Shown here: positions 1 through 10,235 of the stretch, piece by piece | Layout: each line of letters starts with the position of its first letter | Position numbering within the stretch: position 1 is the first letter of the stretch | Origin: Liolophura sinensis | Taxonomy: Eukaryota > Mollusca > Polyplacophora > Chitonida > Chitonidae | Length of the DNA stretch: 64,000 nucleotides | Direction of reading: 5' to 3' | Assembly (NCBI RefSeq): GCF_032854445.1 | Contig: NC_088297.1 | Coordinates: 18,921,127-18,985,126, forward strand | The notes under the pieces: generated by a model | What the model saw: only the letters and a program-made list of their open reading frames with translations | The model's database searches: none | What the model was told of the DNA's origin: nothing | Translations under genes and position numbers: made by a program

Positions 1-92
1 CATGGAAACCAAAGTCCGGCAAATTGTAGACCCTGAATCTTAGTGTGCCGTTAAGCACATGTTCAAGTCTTTAAAGAAAGAAAATTTCACTT

Positions 93-150
93 GCAGAGCC
101 CGGGGAGAACCCATGACCATCCGCAGATTGCTGCAAGACCTTCCCACTAT
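93..150 (-). repeat. SINE family 1 fragment (body)
   Basis: Internal part of the commonest SINE of the window (the segment reading GCAGAGCCCGGG... to the GACCTTCCCA block), with no tail and no tRNA head. It lies about 20 bp from a tail fragment of the same family in the opposite orientation. Confidence 0.75.
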
Positions 151-171
151 AACCACCTGAGTGGAATTAGC

Positions 172-242
172 CATCGTATAGGCTAATGAAATATTCTTGA
201 GTACCGTGTAAAACCAATCAAATAAATAAATAAATAAATAAA
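172..242 (+). repeat. SINE family 1 fragment (3' tail)
   Basis: The 3' end of a family 1 SINE: a GAAATATTCTTGAGTACCG block, a version of the AAACACCAATCAAATAAATA end, then an (AAATA/AAAT)n tail. It points opposite to the fragment just to its left. Confidence 0.8.
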
Positions 243-719
243 GCGAATAAGTACATGTAGGTGTAAAATGAGTACATAGGGCGCTTTACTTCGATATCCC
301 TCTCGTCGCACCCCATTCTAACCCTGGAGAAATTGGGCGTGAAAATCTTGTTCGCGAACAGTGATCTTGTGTTACACTTTGGCATTCGAAACATCGTTAA
401 CGTTTCGGATCAACACGAGTGCAAAGATTCGAATACGCCCAGTGTGTCATGTTTGTCAGGATGGCAAGTGGTCTGCAGGGAACTTCATGCACAACTAAAC
501 GAGAGCTCTGTACCGTCGATACACGTAATTTACTGTCGCCAAAGTTTCAAGACAAAGTATGGAATGAAAATATTGTGTACGAGAATGGAATTGCTAAAAT
601 CGTCTGGAGATCGTGACATCACTCACACCTAATTAACCATTCAGCCTCTACCCACTATAGGTGTGTGAGGGTGAACGGGGGGATGTTGTTGCAAAAATGT
701 AGGCTAAAGACTTAACGTA
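243..719. other. Non-coding stretch left of locus A
   Basis: Single-copy-looking DNA with two overlapping short open frames (about 99 and 65 codons) on the plus strand. Neither has recognisable domains, splice sites or a partner frame, so no gene is called. Confidence 0.5.
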
Positions 720-832
720 TTTTATTTATTTGAATGATGTTTTACGCCATACTCAAGAATATTTCACTTTTACGACGGCTTTCAACATTATGGTGGGAGG
801 AAACCGACGATCGACCTTCCGCAGGTTGCTAT
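720..832 (-). repeat. SINE family 1 fragment
   Basis: Tail and body of a family 1 SINE read on the minus strand, truncated before the tRNA head. Its TTTATTTATTT end supplies AATAAA hexamers on the minus strand, about 880 nt past the stop codon of locus A. No better poly(A) signal was seen nearer, so it could serve that gene; this is an inference. Confidence 0.75.
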
Positions 833-1604
833 AGTCTCTTGGTAGGGGGCCTGACTGATTTTACAGACAGTTGAAAATAGGCGACTCTCTAAAAGAAACA
901 GACTATTCATTTTTAAATACTTAATTATGCGAAAAAATGAAAATATAAATATATAAGTGCGCATACTGGCGTTTCCGTTGTTAGGGTGACTGCGTCCATA
1001 CATACGTGATGTACATGAACAGTGCATTGTTTGTGGGGAGAAAGGTAGCCCATAGCTACTGCAGAACTATATTTATGTGTATGTTTGGGGTTTTATCCGC
1101 AGTCTCTCCGCCATGTGACCACAAGGAGTCATTCGATACTACAGAGTTGCATGTGTGTATGTCTCTGATGACACAGTGGTGCCGGAAAGAAATTAAAAGT
1201 GGGAGGCCCAATTATCATAGCACACAAGGCGAGGGTCCTAAGGCCGCCTGGGCCCCGGAAGCTCCGCGATCCAACACCATTTCGGATTATAAGCTAGGAT
1301 ATTTGGATACATTTGATCTAGTGTTGTCTTTTTTTTTTAAGTTCTGAGAGGTTATGTTCTCAGTTTAAACACACTGTCAGATTTAACCACTGGCAAAGCA
1401 GAAGTACCGAGTACATGTATAATTGTAGACATTTATATAATCAAACACAACAATTAGTGACAACAGTAATCAGTATATTCTGTATTCTGTGAATCAGACG
1501 TCGTATATCCCTAATATACATATATTCAACTATGCCTTTGGGTGAAGTTTAACTTTACTGCCATACATCTTTACCAAATGCAACAGAAAGAGTGTGTCAA
1601 AATG
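833..1604. other. 3' flank / probable 3' UTR of locus A
   Basis: AT-rich DNA directly downstream of the locus A stop codon (minus strand). No gene or repeat recognised; it probably contains the 3' UTR of the zinc-finger gene. Confidence 0.45.
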
Positions 1605-2956
1605 TCAGGTCAGAAAACGGCCATGCTGTGGTCTGTTATCCGGCAGGTCGCACAGAGTTGACAAATCTGTCTGATACACAGATGTCGGCGTCGTGGCGGC
1701 CATCCCGTACGATACGAAAGAATTTGGATTGGCGTAAGTTTGTGGAATGACTTGGGAAGGCTGAGGAACAGACTCGTGGAGTCGGGAATGTAGCTGCATT
1801 TCTTCGGGTGACTGAAATGATTTGCTACAGAGGCTGCAAGTGAGGCAGGGATTTATGCCTTCCAGTGCGGGCACAACTGGTGCGTGGATTCTGTTCTGAC
1901 AAGAAAATTCAGCCAACTGATGAGCAACGGAAACAGCCGTGCTCATATCCGCTGAGATGCTTTGCGCTTGCTGCTGTCGGTCCGTTGAAATATCAGTACC
2001 TAAGTTCTGCACTGTAAGCAGTCTTGGGTTGAGAGCAGAAACATTCTTCTTAGCCGCAAAATCGCTCTGCTCCACGTGCAGCATCTCGTGATCGTCTCTC
2101 TCTTGACGGGACACGAAACGTTGCCAGCAGATTTTACACTCGTACGTGCTCTGATCATCGTTGTGTGACTGAAGGTGATTGTACAAGTTCTTCTTCTTGG
2201 AGAAGCCTTTCTGGCAGACGCTGCACTTGTGACGGTAGTCTCTTGTATGAACCTGAAGATGGCTCCGCAGCAGCGCCGCGTCAAGAAATCTCTTATGACA
2301 GTACTCGCATTCGTGCTTCTTCTCTCCCGTGTGGGTCATCAGATGGCGAGCCAGATTGTCCTTCTTGGCATACTTCTTGTGGCACATGTGGCACTCGAAC
2401 AGTCCGTTCAGATGCACGCGTAGATGTTCCATATAGCGATATTTGGTGGAGAACTTCTTTCCAACGCAAATATTACATCTGAACACAGTGTCCGCGTGTG
2501 GTTTCTTTGATGGATCCACGTCCGCCATTTCTGGATGAGCTCTGCGAATATGCCTCAGTCTCTCGTCAGTGTAGGCGCATTTCTTGGGGCAATGCGGACA
2601 AGGGTACAACCGTTCCCTTGTATGCACTGACCGATGCCTTTCCAGAAGGCTTGGAGAAGAAAACGGTTTCCCACATACGTTGCAGGGGTACTTCTTCCGG
2701 CAGACATATCGCGGTCGCTTTGGTTCGCCCTTTCTCAAGCTTTCCAGTTCCAATGCGATCTGAGAAGCTACGAACGCATCTTTGACAATGAGCTTTTCCA
2801 GCCGGGCAACCCTGGCCTCTTCTGCTGACATAGATTTTGAACCCTCCACTTCGTCCCCTGTGGTGGTCAAGTTTAGGGCGTCGTCTTCACCACTGTGACT
2901 CTGCTCAGGAACAGCATCTTTCTTTGACTTCCTTTCGTATTTGTTCTCAACAGAAA
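1605..2956 (-). CDS. Zinc-finger gene A, terminal coding exon (8 C2H2 fingers)
   Basis: Last exon of a predicted 562-residue C2H2 zinc-finger protein, presumably a nuclear DNA-binding regulator (role inferred from the fold). The acceptor is CTGTTCCAG at 2957 and enters in phase 1, matching the phase-1 donor of exon 2. Upstream ATGs in the same open frame lie in a SINE and are not used. The exon gives an acidic and polar leader, the cluster motif IVKDAFVASQIALEL (about protein residues 171-185), then seven fingers (about 202-405) and an isolated eighth (about 484-506). Finger 3 has one extra residue between its second Cys and first His, and most linkers are not the canonical TGEKP, so DNA contact by all fingers is doubtful. 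Fingers 1 to 4 align with those of the paralogues. The protein ends in a Ser/Thr/Gln-rich tail without the basic RRxS end seen in C, D and E. Confidence 0.9.
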
Positions 2957-2980
2957 CTGGAACAGATTGAAGAATTTGCT

Positions 2981-3060
2981 TGATTGGAGTTTTACGCCAT
3001 GTTGAAGGATATTTCACTTATAGAGCGACAGCCAGCATTATGGTGGGAGGAAACCAAGAC
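2981..3060 (-). repeat. SINE family 1 fragment next to a splice acceptor
   Basis: The 3' third of a family 1 SINE (minus strand) ending only about 25 nt upstream of the acceptor of the last exon of gene A. Its CCAATCAA end sits where the branch point would be expected. Confidence 0.75.
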
Positions 3061-3109
3061 CCAGGTTGAAGAAAGATCCAAACATGGGTTTATTTAGCAT
3101 GGTGTTGCA

Positions 3110-3928
3110 ACAACCTCGTGTCCTAAAAATAGTTTCACTGCTGAAACCATCTACCATGAGAAAACCAGGGTAATGGTATGTTAAAACTTATCATTACCAT
3201 GAGCACTTCTTCACTTACAACAATGATCATGAAGTACGTGTTTTACCATTTACCTCTATAACTATGGAGTTTTTGTCACAACACTTACCACTATGAGGTT
3301 GAAGCCTATATGTTTCAGCACTTACATGTTGCATTAAAAGCATTAAGCCACTTTTGACACTTTTAATTATCACATTTCTCATTATAAAGCCTTTGCAAAG
3401 CCTCACTCACAACTATGAGCTTGAAACCAGAGTTTCAGCACTTACCTCAATGAGCATGAAATTGTGTTGTACCATTTACCATTTATTACAAGCTTGGAGC
3501 CAATGGTTATCATTATATTACTGTTTGGCTTCATGAGCTTGATGTCTTTGTTTGATTATTTACCACTAGGAGCATGAATTGAAACATATGTTTTACCATT
3601 TACCACCTTGAGCTTGAAGCCAGTGCTTCAGTACAATAAGTATGAACCTTGTGTCTCACTATTTACCATTCTTCACATAAATTAGGCCCGCATTTTACGA
3701 ATTACCACTTTGAGCCTGTAGCCTGTATTTCAAAATTTACCATCATGAGCTTGAAGTCAGTTGTTCAACATTTACCACTATGAGCTTGAAGCCTGTGTTT
3801 TACTTTTTACCGTCGTCATCATGAGCTTTGAACCTGTGCTTCATAATTTACCACAACGAGGCTGAAGTCTGCATTTTAACATTTACCATTGTGATCAACT
3901 TCTAGAAAGCTGGTTCTTTACCACTTAC
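3110..3928. repeat. Diverged minisatellite in intron 2 of gene A
   Basis: About 20 degenerate units of roughly 35-45 bp with the core ATTTACCACTATGAGCTTGA followed by AGCCTGTGTTT. Read on the minus strand the unit closely matches the last 22 or so bases of exon 2 plus its splice donor (ACAAGCTTCAAGTTCATAAT then A|GTAAGTGG), so the array appears to be made of copies of that exon-donor junction. Confidence 0.85.
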
Positions 3929-4180
3929 TATTATGAACTTGAAGCTTGTGTTTACGCAAATACGTTGGCCGGGTGAATTTCTGTTCACACAGATCACACT
4001 TCAGCTTGGGGAAGGTGATTTGTTTTCGACGTTCTCTGCGTATTCCAAAATGGCGCGATGTAGCCGGTGACCTTTGAGGAAATATGTCAGAAGATACCCG
4101 TGGTACAACAGCAAACTTGGGCTCTTCAGGAATCTGTCGAAATTGACTGGCTTCTGACAGGGCAACCACTTTTTGATTTC
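3929..4180 (-). CDS. Zinc-finger gene A, coding exon 2 (one finger)
   Basis: Internal exon of 252 nt, so symmetrical (phase 1 at both ends, 84 codons). Acceptor TTGTTCTGCAG, donor A|GTAAGTGG. It starts with the cluster motif G-N-Q-K-V-V-A-L-S-E-A-S, which recurs at the same place in loci D and E, and ends with a single C2H2 finger (C-D-L-C ... H-K-L-Q-V-H, about residues 88-111). Between them is a basic stretch (RRERRK) that may act in nuclear import. Exon 2 of locus D is its counterpart in position, phase and content. Confidence 0.85.
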
Positions 4181-4198
4181 CTGCAGAACAAAAAAAAA

Positions 4199-4290
4199 TT
4201 ATTTATTTGAGGGTTATTTAACACCACACTCAAAAATTTTTCACTTGTACCACAGATGTCAATTTTTCATTGTGGAAAACTGTAGTGCCT
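4199..4290 (-). repeat. Old SINE family 1 fragment
   Basis: Strongly diverged tail and body, recognisable by TTATTTATTTGA, the ACACCACACTCAAAAAT block and CATTGTGG. It lies in intron 1 of gene A, just upstream of the acceptor of exon 2. Confidence 0.55.
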
Positions 4291-4520
4291 GACAAAAAAA
4301 CACACCTTGACAACTTATAAGCATGTAACATACATGTACCTTTGTGTACACCAAAAAGGTGGAAGACAATTGGTTTAATTAACATCTGACAGCACAAACG
4401 GCTACACGTTCAGGTATCATCAACTGCTTATAGTCACCATAAACAGCAACAAAGGGGAAATCTGCAATTGCCTGTCCAAGGTCAGGTTTGATCCTGCAAC
4501 TCGCATGTCAGAATGAAAGA

Positions 4521-4777
4521 TTTCTTTTTTTTGTTTTTTTTTTTGATTGGTGTTTTACGCCGTACTCAAGAATACTCAAGCATTATGGTGGGCGGAAACC
4601 GTGCAGAGCCCGGGGGAAACCCACGACCATCCGCAGGTTGCTGACAGACCTTCTCACATACGGCCGGAGAGGAAGCCGGCATGAGCTGGACTTGAACTCA
4701 CAACGACCGCATTGGTGAGAGACTCCTGGGTCATTACGCTGCGCTAGCGCGCTAACCAGCTGAGCCACGGAGGCCCC
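4521..4777 (-). repeat. SINE family 1, near full length, with TSD
   Basis: Best-preserved copy of the family in the window. Read on the minus strand it has a tRNA-like head (GGCTCAGCTGGTTAGCGCGC, then a B-box-like GTTCAAGTCC), a body, and an end with an A-rich tail; the segment between the GAATA block and GCATTATGG is partly deleted. It is flanked by the direct repeat TCAGAATGAAAGA (4508-4520 and 4778-4790), good evidence of insertion by reverse transcription. Confidence 0.92.
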
Positions 4778-4989
4778 TCAGAATGAAAGAGAAGTACATC
4801 TTAATTACTAGACCATGGCCTTGGGACCCACTCCATTATTGCAATAAGTATTTCATATTGTTAGCTTACATGCATATTTAGACAGCATTCGGTTCACATT
4901 TAATTCTTCCGCTTTCAGCACAAAATCTTAATCTAAAGTTAATGCATGTATATCACATTAAACTTTACCACTTCTTAAAAGCCATGCAC

Positions 4990-5060
4990 TAGCAGTAGCT
5001 GGACTTGGATTCAAAGCCACCGCATTGCTGAGATGCTCCTCGGTCATTATACCATGCTGG
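4990..5060 (-). repeat. SINE family 1 head fragment
   Basis: Diverged tRNA-related head (AGCTGGACTTGGATTCAAAG ... TGCTCCTCGGTCATTATACC) without the body. Confidence 0.6.
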
Positions 5061-5142
5061 TATACTGACTGAATACTAGTATGCTTAAACAGTCAGAGAG
5101 GGGCCCTACATGGCCTAGTTCATATAATCAGCATAACAGCAC

Positions 5143-5213
5143 GGGGTTAGCACGCCAGCCCGACACGATGACCCAGGAGCCTCCCACCAAGGCAGTCACT
5201 GGGAGTTCAAGTG
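5143..5213 (+). repeat. SINE family 1 head fragment
   Basis: tRNA-related head in plus orientation (GGTTAGCACGCCAGC ... GACCCAGGAGCCTCCCACC ... GGGAGTTCAAGTG), in intron 1 of gene A. Confidence 0.6.
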
Positions 5214-5297
5214 AAAATATTTTACATTCCCAGTGGAATGAGCACTGCGAGTGAACGAATGAGCAACATGAATAATAGTTTATTTGGATCAACATAC

Positions 5298-5382
5298 CCA
5301 TTTCATCAAGTACAGCAGTGTGGATAGAGTTATCTCCCCCTGATTCATCATCAGACACAATCACAAAAAGTGGTTGGCTCAT
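5298..5382 (-). CDS. Zinc-finger gene A, first coding exon
   Basis: 85-nt exon (28 codons plus one base; phase-1 donor G|GTATGTTG). It encodes MSQPLFVIVSDDESG followed by an acidic and Ser-rich run and I-H-T-A-V. The same pattern (FVIV then acidic residues then AIHTAV) starts locus D, which supports both calls. The VIVSDDES core resembles a SUMO-interacting motif; this is inference. A good acceptor (TTCCATTTTAG at 5399) lies 16 nt before the ATG, so the transcript begins in a non-coding exon further upstream. Confidence 0.82.
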
Positions 5383-5398
5383 CTTGATGAAGTTTCAG

Positions 5399-6671
5399 CT
5401 AAAATGGAAAAATGTAATGCACATTAAACATCAGTAGTACCAGTAAATCAATACGAAATGTAACAACTGATCTTAAATCTGATCATCTTACACATACATT
5501 TCAAACAGCGCAAAGTTCAACAAGTTCATCCCACATCCTGACTTTTAGGCATGTACCAGCTTTTGTGCCCTGATCCAAAATATTCCCTTGACAGTGGTCT
5601 GGTTTATGGGACTGCACGTTGCACCTTGCAGCACACCAGGTACTTCAAAAAGCTCCTGACTTAAAACCAAAGCAAAGCTAGCCACAGATGGGTTTGAACC
5701 AATAATCATATGCGGCTATAATGGAAGTAAGCTTCCAGTCGCCATTAGTTTGTGTGCATCAACTTTAATTACTACTGGTACATCTGCTTGAAAGTTAAAT
5801 GTTGTCCTGGCAAATCACATTATTTCCATTAAAGTTAGAATTACAAGACGATGATTTTGTGCACAGTTATGTCCCTTCAACACAGATTTTCTATGCAAAG
5901 CACAGAAGATATTCCACAACTTTCACAACTTTTTAAATAGGCCTACGTCTGCATATGCAAACTATATGTGTGTGTTTAACAATGTCATTTTTTGTTCATT
6001 TTTTAAGGTTACACATTTCAAAAAGCTTTCGCAAAACTTTGATTTAACTTTACTTAAAATGAACCATCTAATGTAACCCAGGCAACCGGTACTCGAAAAT
6101 TATGTGTCTATGATTAAGGTTAAATTTACGTTTTACTGAAGATGCATTTTATACAGTAGAATATTATAAATGTATATTCATGGAAAATAATTCAACAACG
6201 CTAAATGTACGGTACTACCTCCACATCTCTGACATTCAATTATTCCGTCGACCGACGAGGTAAACGTAAGAATGTTGACTGAGGGAGATCATTTAGCTCG
6301 CTCAGTTAACATGGGTATCTGAAAATATACAATGGATCTGCTTCCTGGACAATGGCTGTTACCTGTATATTAACTTAATTATACCAAACTGGCAATTATA
6401 ATTACACTGGGTAAAATTACAAATCGCGTTAACTAATTTATTCACCGCACCATGTTCACTAACAAAATTTCGTAACCTCGGTTATTGCATCGGCAACGCT
6501 AGAATTGTGCATAATTTGACCGTAGAGAGAGTATTCTACTGCATAACAAGTCTTAGTACGCCCACGTGTACATGTATCCACGAAACCAAGCTTTCTGTGA
6601 AGACTACAAAAAAACCTCAGGGATAGTGACCGGTTCTCCTCGAGGTGCCGATCGCCATTCCCGTCGGCCGT
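5399..6671 (-). other. 5' intron / 5' flank of gene A
   Basis: No coding features recognised. It probably holds the first intron of gene A and its non-coding first exon, whose limits I could not fix. A 73-codon minus-strand frame starts inside the YY1-like site at its right edge and is not called. Confidence 0.45.
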
Positions 6672-6684
6672 GGCCGCCATTTTG
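6672..6684 (-). promoter_or_regulatory. YY1-like site, candidate start region of gene A
   Basis: GGCCGCCATTTTG, i.e. CAAAATGGCGGCC on the minus strand, is a consensus YY1 site of the kind often found at the transcription start of housekeeping genes. It lies in a locally GC-richer stretch about 1.3 kb upstream of the first coding exon of gene A. Promoter function is inferred. Confidence 0.45.
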
Positions 6685-7730
6685 TGTCAGAGTCAAGGCT
6701 CGTGCTATCTAGTACAACAACCGCTAGTATTTTAGAAATTGCGTCCACAATACCGCTTATCATTTCACAATTTTTTGCAGGAAATAGCAGGCTGTGAAAC
6801 CCTAATAAATGTAACCATAAAAATTTGCTTACAATTCAGAGACAGGATTCAGTCGGGCATGGGAGAAATGCGCTAAGTGAGCGCTCCGCCCCTGTAGTAC
6901 CGATGGAGTAGTCTGGCTGTGTTGCAGGATTGGGGAGCAGTCATTACCCAGGCCAGGTGCCTTCAAAGATATAGGCCTACCCGGCATAAGATACAGAAAT
7001 CACATTCAGAATTAATATCACAAAAATCAAAATGATATAATTACTTTGCAAAACCGTACCGATAAGACCAACATATTTCACTTTCTGTTCTGTTCATTTT
7101 CAATGCTATATATAGGCCTATATGTAACATATACACGTAGGCCTAAGTTAAGGCCTAACCGCTAGGCCCGTTGTTATAGGGAACTTAACAGGGTATTTTT
7201 TTTAATGAAAATTATTGTTCGTAATTAACGCATTGCCTCAGCAGGTTAATATTAGTAGGATATGTGTATGATCGACCGACTTTTCGTATTGTAAGTAACT
7301 GTCATCTGGAATTTAACAAGTACATTTATGTCGGGGTCATTTTGTCAAATTAAATGACGGACGCGACTGTCAGTGCTGGTCATCGATTGGTGATATTTCT
7401 CAATAGCAGTTCTTTCCCAGATTAAATATAATAGGAGAAATGAAATTCTTGAAATAAAGTTCTTTAGAACAGCAATTAAGGCGTAAATGATAAGGTCCTA
7501 TAGGAGACCTACAAAGAACCAACAGCCACCTATTATAGGCCTACAATAGTTGACCTACATATAGGGGCGTCTGTGACTGTACACAGTGCATACATGTTGA
7601 ATTTTACTTTAGCAAGAATAAAAACTAGCATAAAGCATATATACATGTAGGTACAACAAATGTAGGCCTAAATGTACTTAGATATTAAATGTAATTGAAG
7701 ATTTTTACTAACAATAAATTATCTAAAAAA
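6685..7730. other. Intergenic DNA between gene A and the small gene
   Basis: AT-rich spacer between divergently transcribed genes. No gene, RNA or recognisable repeat seen beyond short TACATGTA-like words. Confidence 0.5.
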
Positions 7731-7780
7731 TTTAGCTATTTGCAAAAAGCTTTCGGGGGCTCGAGTGAGGAGCGGGGTCA

Positions 7781-7956
7781 TGACGTCACACAGCCAAAAG
7801 AGCGCATGCACAGGCGCCGACGTCTTGGGCAGTGACGTCACAAAGGCATCAGTTGTCTGGCAACCTCATGCTGTGTTTAATACAACAAACGTGTTTACAG
7901 ACGTGTTTACATGCTCTTTGCGGGTTTTGATATAGCTCAATATATCGTCATCCACA
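7781..7956 (+). promoter_or_regulatory. CRE promoter, copy 1, of the 90-residue gene
   Basis: Two perfect CRE palindromes (TGACGTCA at 7781-7788 and 7833-7840) upstream of first-exon copy 1. The whole segment, CREs, exon and start of the intron, recurs about 710 bp downstream. CREB/ATF control is inferred from the sites. Confidence 0.65.
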
Positions 7957-7984
7957 ATGCCACTGGTTAATTCTTGGAAGTATG
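7957..7984 (+). CDS. 90-residue protein gene, alternative first exon, copy 1
   Basis: 28-nt exon encoding MPLVNSWKY plus one base, followed by the donor G|GTGAGTTA. It is one of two tandem copies of the same first exon; the two differ at one third codon position (CCA versus CCT) and encode the same residues. It joins in phase 1 to the exon at 9672. Which copy is used, or whether both are, cannot be told from sequence. Confidence 0.7.
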
Positions 7985-8486
7985 GTGAGTTATATGCAGA
8001 CAATGACATGAATGTGTATATGTATACAGCTCTGTATGTGTAGAAACAAGAGCTAGCGGGCCTCTTTTGTGGGCAATACTGGGTTCCGCTGTAGGACGGG
8101 AGATGTGCAACCATCGGTTACATCTCGGTAATGATAAGAGCATTTCCATTGCTCGTACACTACAAGCTCAGCCACTTTTAGCACTTTTTTGTTCCAGCAA
8201 TTACAAGAGTTAGTTTAAATGTCTTTCTAAGTCTATTCTTGTAGAAACACATTCATAATTAAGAATATCTTTCGTAGGCCTATATGCTTTTTATTATATA
8301 TCTTAAAAACCTTTGCTATGTGCACATTTCTGTTCCCAATTATTAAGGGTGAAATTTTGAGTTTTTAATTTCAGCAATTCTATTTGACCCAAATTAAACG
8401 TCTCGAACCTTGCAAAATCATCATGGGTTAAAACATTTTGTGGGCATTAAAGGATAGGGGCATTATAGCGCCGTCGCATAAACTGA

Positions 8487-8670
8487 TGACGTCACAGAGC
8501 CAAAACAACGCAGGCGTAGTCAGACGTCATTATCAGAGACGTCACAAAAGCTTCATGCAGCTGACTGGAAACCTCACGTTGTAGCTACAACACACGTGGA
8601 AGACGTGTTTTCGTAATCTATGCGTGCTTTTGTCTATAGATATATTTATTTATACATATCGTCGTCTGAA
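8487..8670 (+). promoter_or_regulatory. CRE promoter, copy 2, of the 90-residue gene
   Basis: Tandem duplicate of the segment at 7781-7956: one perfect CRE (TGACGTCA, 8487-8494) and a second, altered one (AGACGTCAC around 8538), at the same distance from the ATG as in copy 1. Confidence 0.65.
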
Positions 8671-8698
8671 ATGCCTCTGGTTAATTCTTGGAAGTATG
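8671..8698 (+). CDS. 90-residue protein gene, alternative first exon, copy 2
   Basis: 28-nt exon encoding MPLVNSWKY plus one base, donor G|GTGAGTTA, in the same phase as copy 1. With exons 9672-9713 and 10324-10526 it gives a 90-residue protein. It lies nearer to exon 2 than copy 1, so if both promoters work, copy 1 transcripts must skip this exon, which has no acceptor of its own. Confidence 0.75.
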
Positions 8699-8891
8699 GT
8701 GAGTTACGCAGACAACGACATACATGTGTATATTATTGTAAAAGGCCTATTTATGCGTATTTGTTAAATAGAAATCCCTATACCGATGCATTATGAGATG
8801 ATAGGGTGGTAGGAAGCGGGGCGGAAGGGAGGGGCAACTTGGGTTGTCATAGCATGCCTATACACTTAGTTATGTATTTTTTAATGCAACG

Positions 8892-8981
8892 GTCTCCACC
8901 CACAATAATGCTGGCCGCCGTCGTAAAAGTGTAATATTCTTGAGTACGACGTAAAACACCAATCAAATAAATAAATAAATT
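8892..8981 (+). repeat. SINE family 1 fragment (3' end)
   Basis: Plus-oriented 3' end: CACAATAATGCTGGCCGCCG, the ATATTCTTGAGTACGACG block, AAACACCAATCAAATAAATA and tail. It lies in intron 1 of the small gene. Confidence 0.85.
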
Positions 8982-9261
8982 TAATGCAAAATTTCATTAA
9001 CATGAACACGGGATTTTGTCATTATCACATCTGTGTGTTAATATGTCTTCTTTATTTATTTATTTGCGTTTTCAATGGCAAAATTATCCGAGACATTCGT
9101 TCAATCCCGTTTTCCTACAGGGAATTTTCAAAATTTACCTGTTTCCATTGTTACTGATGACATTTCCATTTGATGACATGCAAAAACGATCGATGGTGCT
9201 CTCTCGTTTGGCTTTACATGCACTCAAAAAGTGAATCCGTTAATTATAACAGAAAGTGGTG

Positions 9262-9452
9262 CTATTGAATGTATTCTGTTACTATGGCATAATATTCTCT
9301 CATACTCCACATAATATCCCGTTAGAGTCTAACAGAATCTTTATGTTGAATTAACAGAATACATGTGTTATATTTAACAGAACAACCTGCAATCACAGAA
9401 TACATTCTAGCATGACTCAGATAACAGACCATTTGTTAAAATTAACAGATTA
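9262..9452. repeat. Diffuse TTAACAGAAT-rich repeat
   Basis: The words TAACAGAAT, ACAGAATACAT and their relatives recur about eight times in 190 bp without a strict period. It is in intron 1 of the small gene. Family not recognised. Confidence 0.4.
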
Positions 9453-9671
9453 AGTTTTTGAATGTGAAGTTTATTAGCAACATAACAAACATCTCACATC
9501 ATGAGAAAATTCACCAGTATGTATCTGATTATCATCGTTGGCTTACTCCAATGCCCTTCACATGTTTACTCCGGGCATTCAGTTTTCCACCATCCAAAAA
9601 CCTGGCAAACACCATACAAGAGAAAAATTCTGGAGTAATGCATCAGCTAAATAAACTTTTTTTTTCTTCAG

Positions 9672-9713
9672 CCCTATTGCGGAGATTCCCCATCCTCCTC
9701 AAAACCAAATGGG
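9672..9713 (+). CDS. 90-residue protein gene, exon 2
   Basis: 42-nt exon with a strong polypyrimidine tract and acceptor (TTTTTTTTCTTCAG) and donor G|GTAAGTTT, phase 1 on both sides. It encodes LLRRFPILLKTKW, a basic and hydrophobic stretch that with MPLVNSWKY could form an amphipathic N-terminal helix or import signal (inference). Confidence 0.72.
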
Positions 9714-10046
9714 GTAAGTTTAAAAAAAAATTAGTTCTTACTTTATTTCTTTAATTTCTTATCGATATGTCATTGTATATTGCCACGAAGAACATTATGT
9801 GTTTTGATCTTAGGTGCTTTCCTTCAGGTATTTCATGTGGAAATTGTTGGGTATTTCAGAACGTGACAAGATGGGTGAGAAAATGAAGAAATTAAAACAT
9901 AATTGGATGTGAAATTACTCACTGAATATTACACACCCCATTCCAAGCAACCGATTAAGCAACAAACCAATTAAGCAACCGGCAGACAAATGGATCATTG
10001 AATCAGTCAGTCAACCAATACACCAGTGTTTATAATCAGTAAGAGG

Positions 10047-10235
10047 GGGACCTCTCTGCCTCGGATGGTTAAAGCGCCAGCTCCCTCCCATTACTAGGCC
10101 TTGGCCAGTGAGGTGGATTGTTCGAATCCAACTCTTGCTGTTTCAAGTACGGCTTTGTCAGGAGGTTATTCAGATATTTGGCGATGGTCAGTGAGTTACT
10201 TTGGGCACTCCGGTGTTCTGACCATCATCTTGTAA
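10047..10235 (+). repeat. SINE family 3 copy
   Basis: Different tRNA-related SINE: head CTCGGATGGTTAAAGCGCCAG, a B-box-like GTTCGAATCC, and a 3' part ending GTAAGTGAAAACGACTTTAA. It lies in intron 2 of the small gene. Confidence 0.65.

Noticed and set aside
333-632. Overlapping 99- and 65-codon plus-strand frames
   Set aside because: Two frames compete over the same DNA, with no domain or splice sites.
2957-3017. Upstream ATG of the gene A terminal frame (MKYPSTWRKTP...)
   Set aside because: These codons lie in intron and SINE sequence; the acceptor at 2957 matches the phase of exon 2, and exon 1 supplies a homologous start.
6459-6680. 73-codon minus-strand frame starting in CAAAATGGCGGCC
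   Set aside because: Its ATG is the YY1-like site at the likely start of gene A; at best an upstream open frame.
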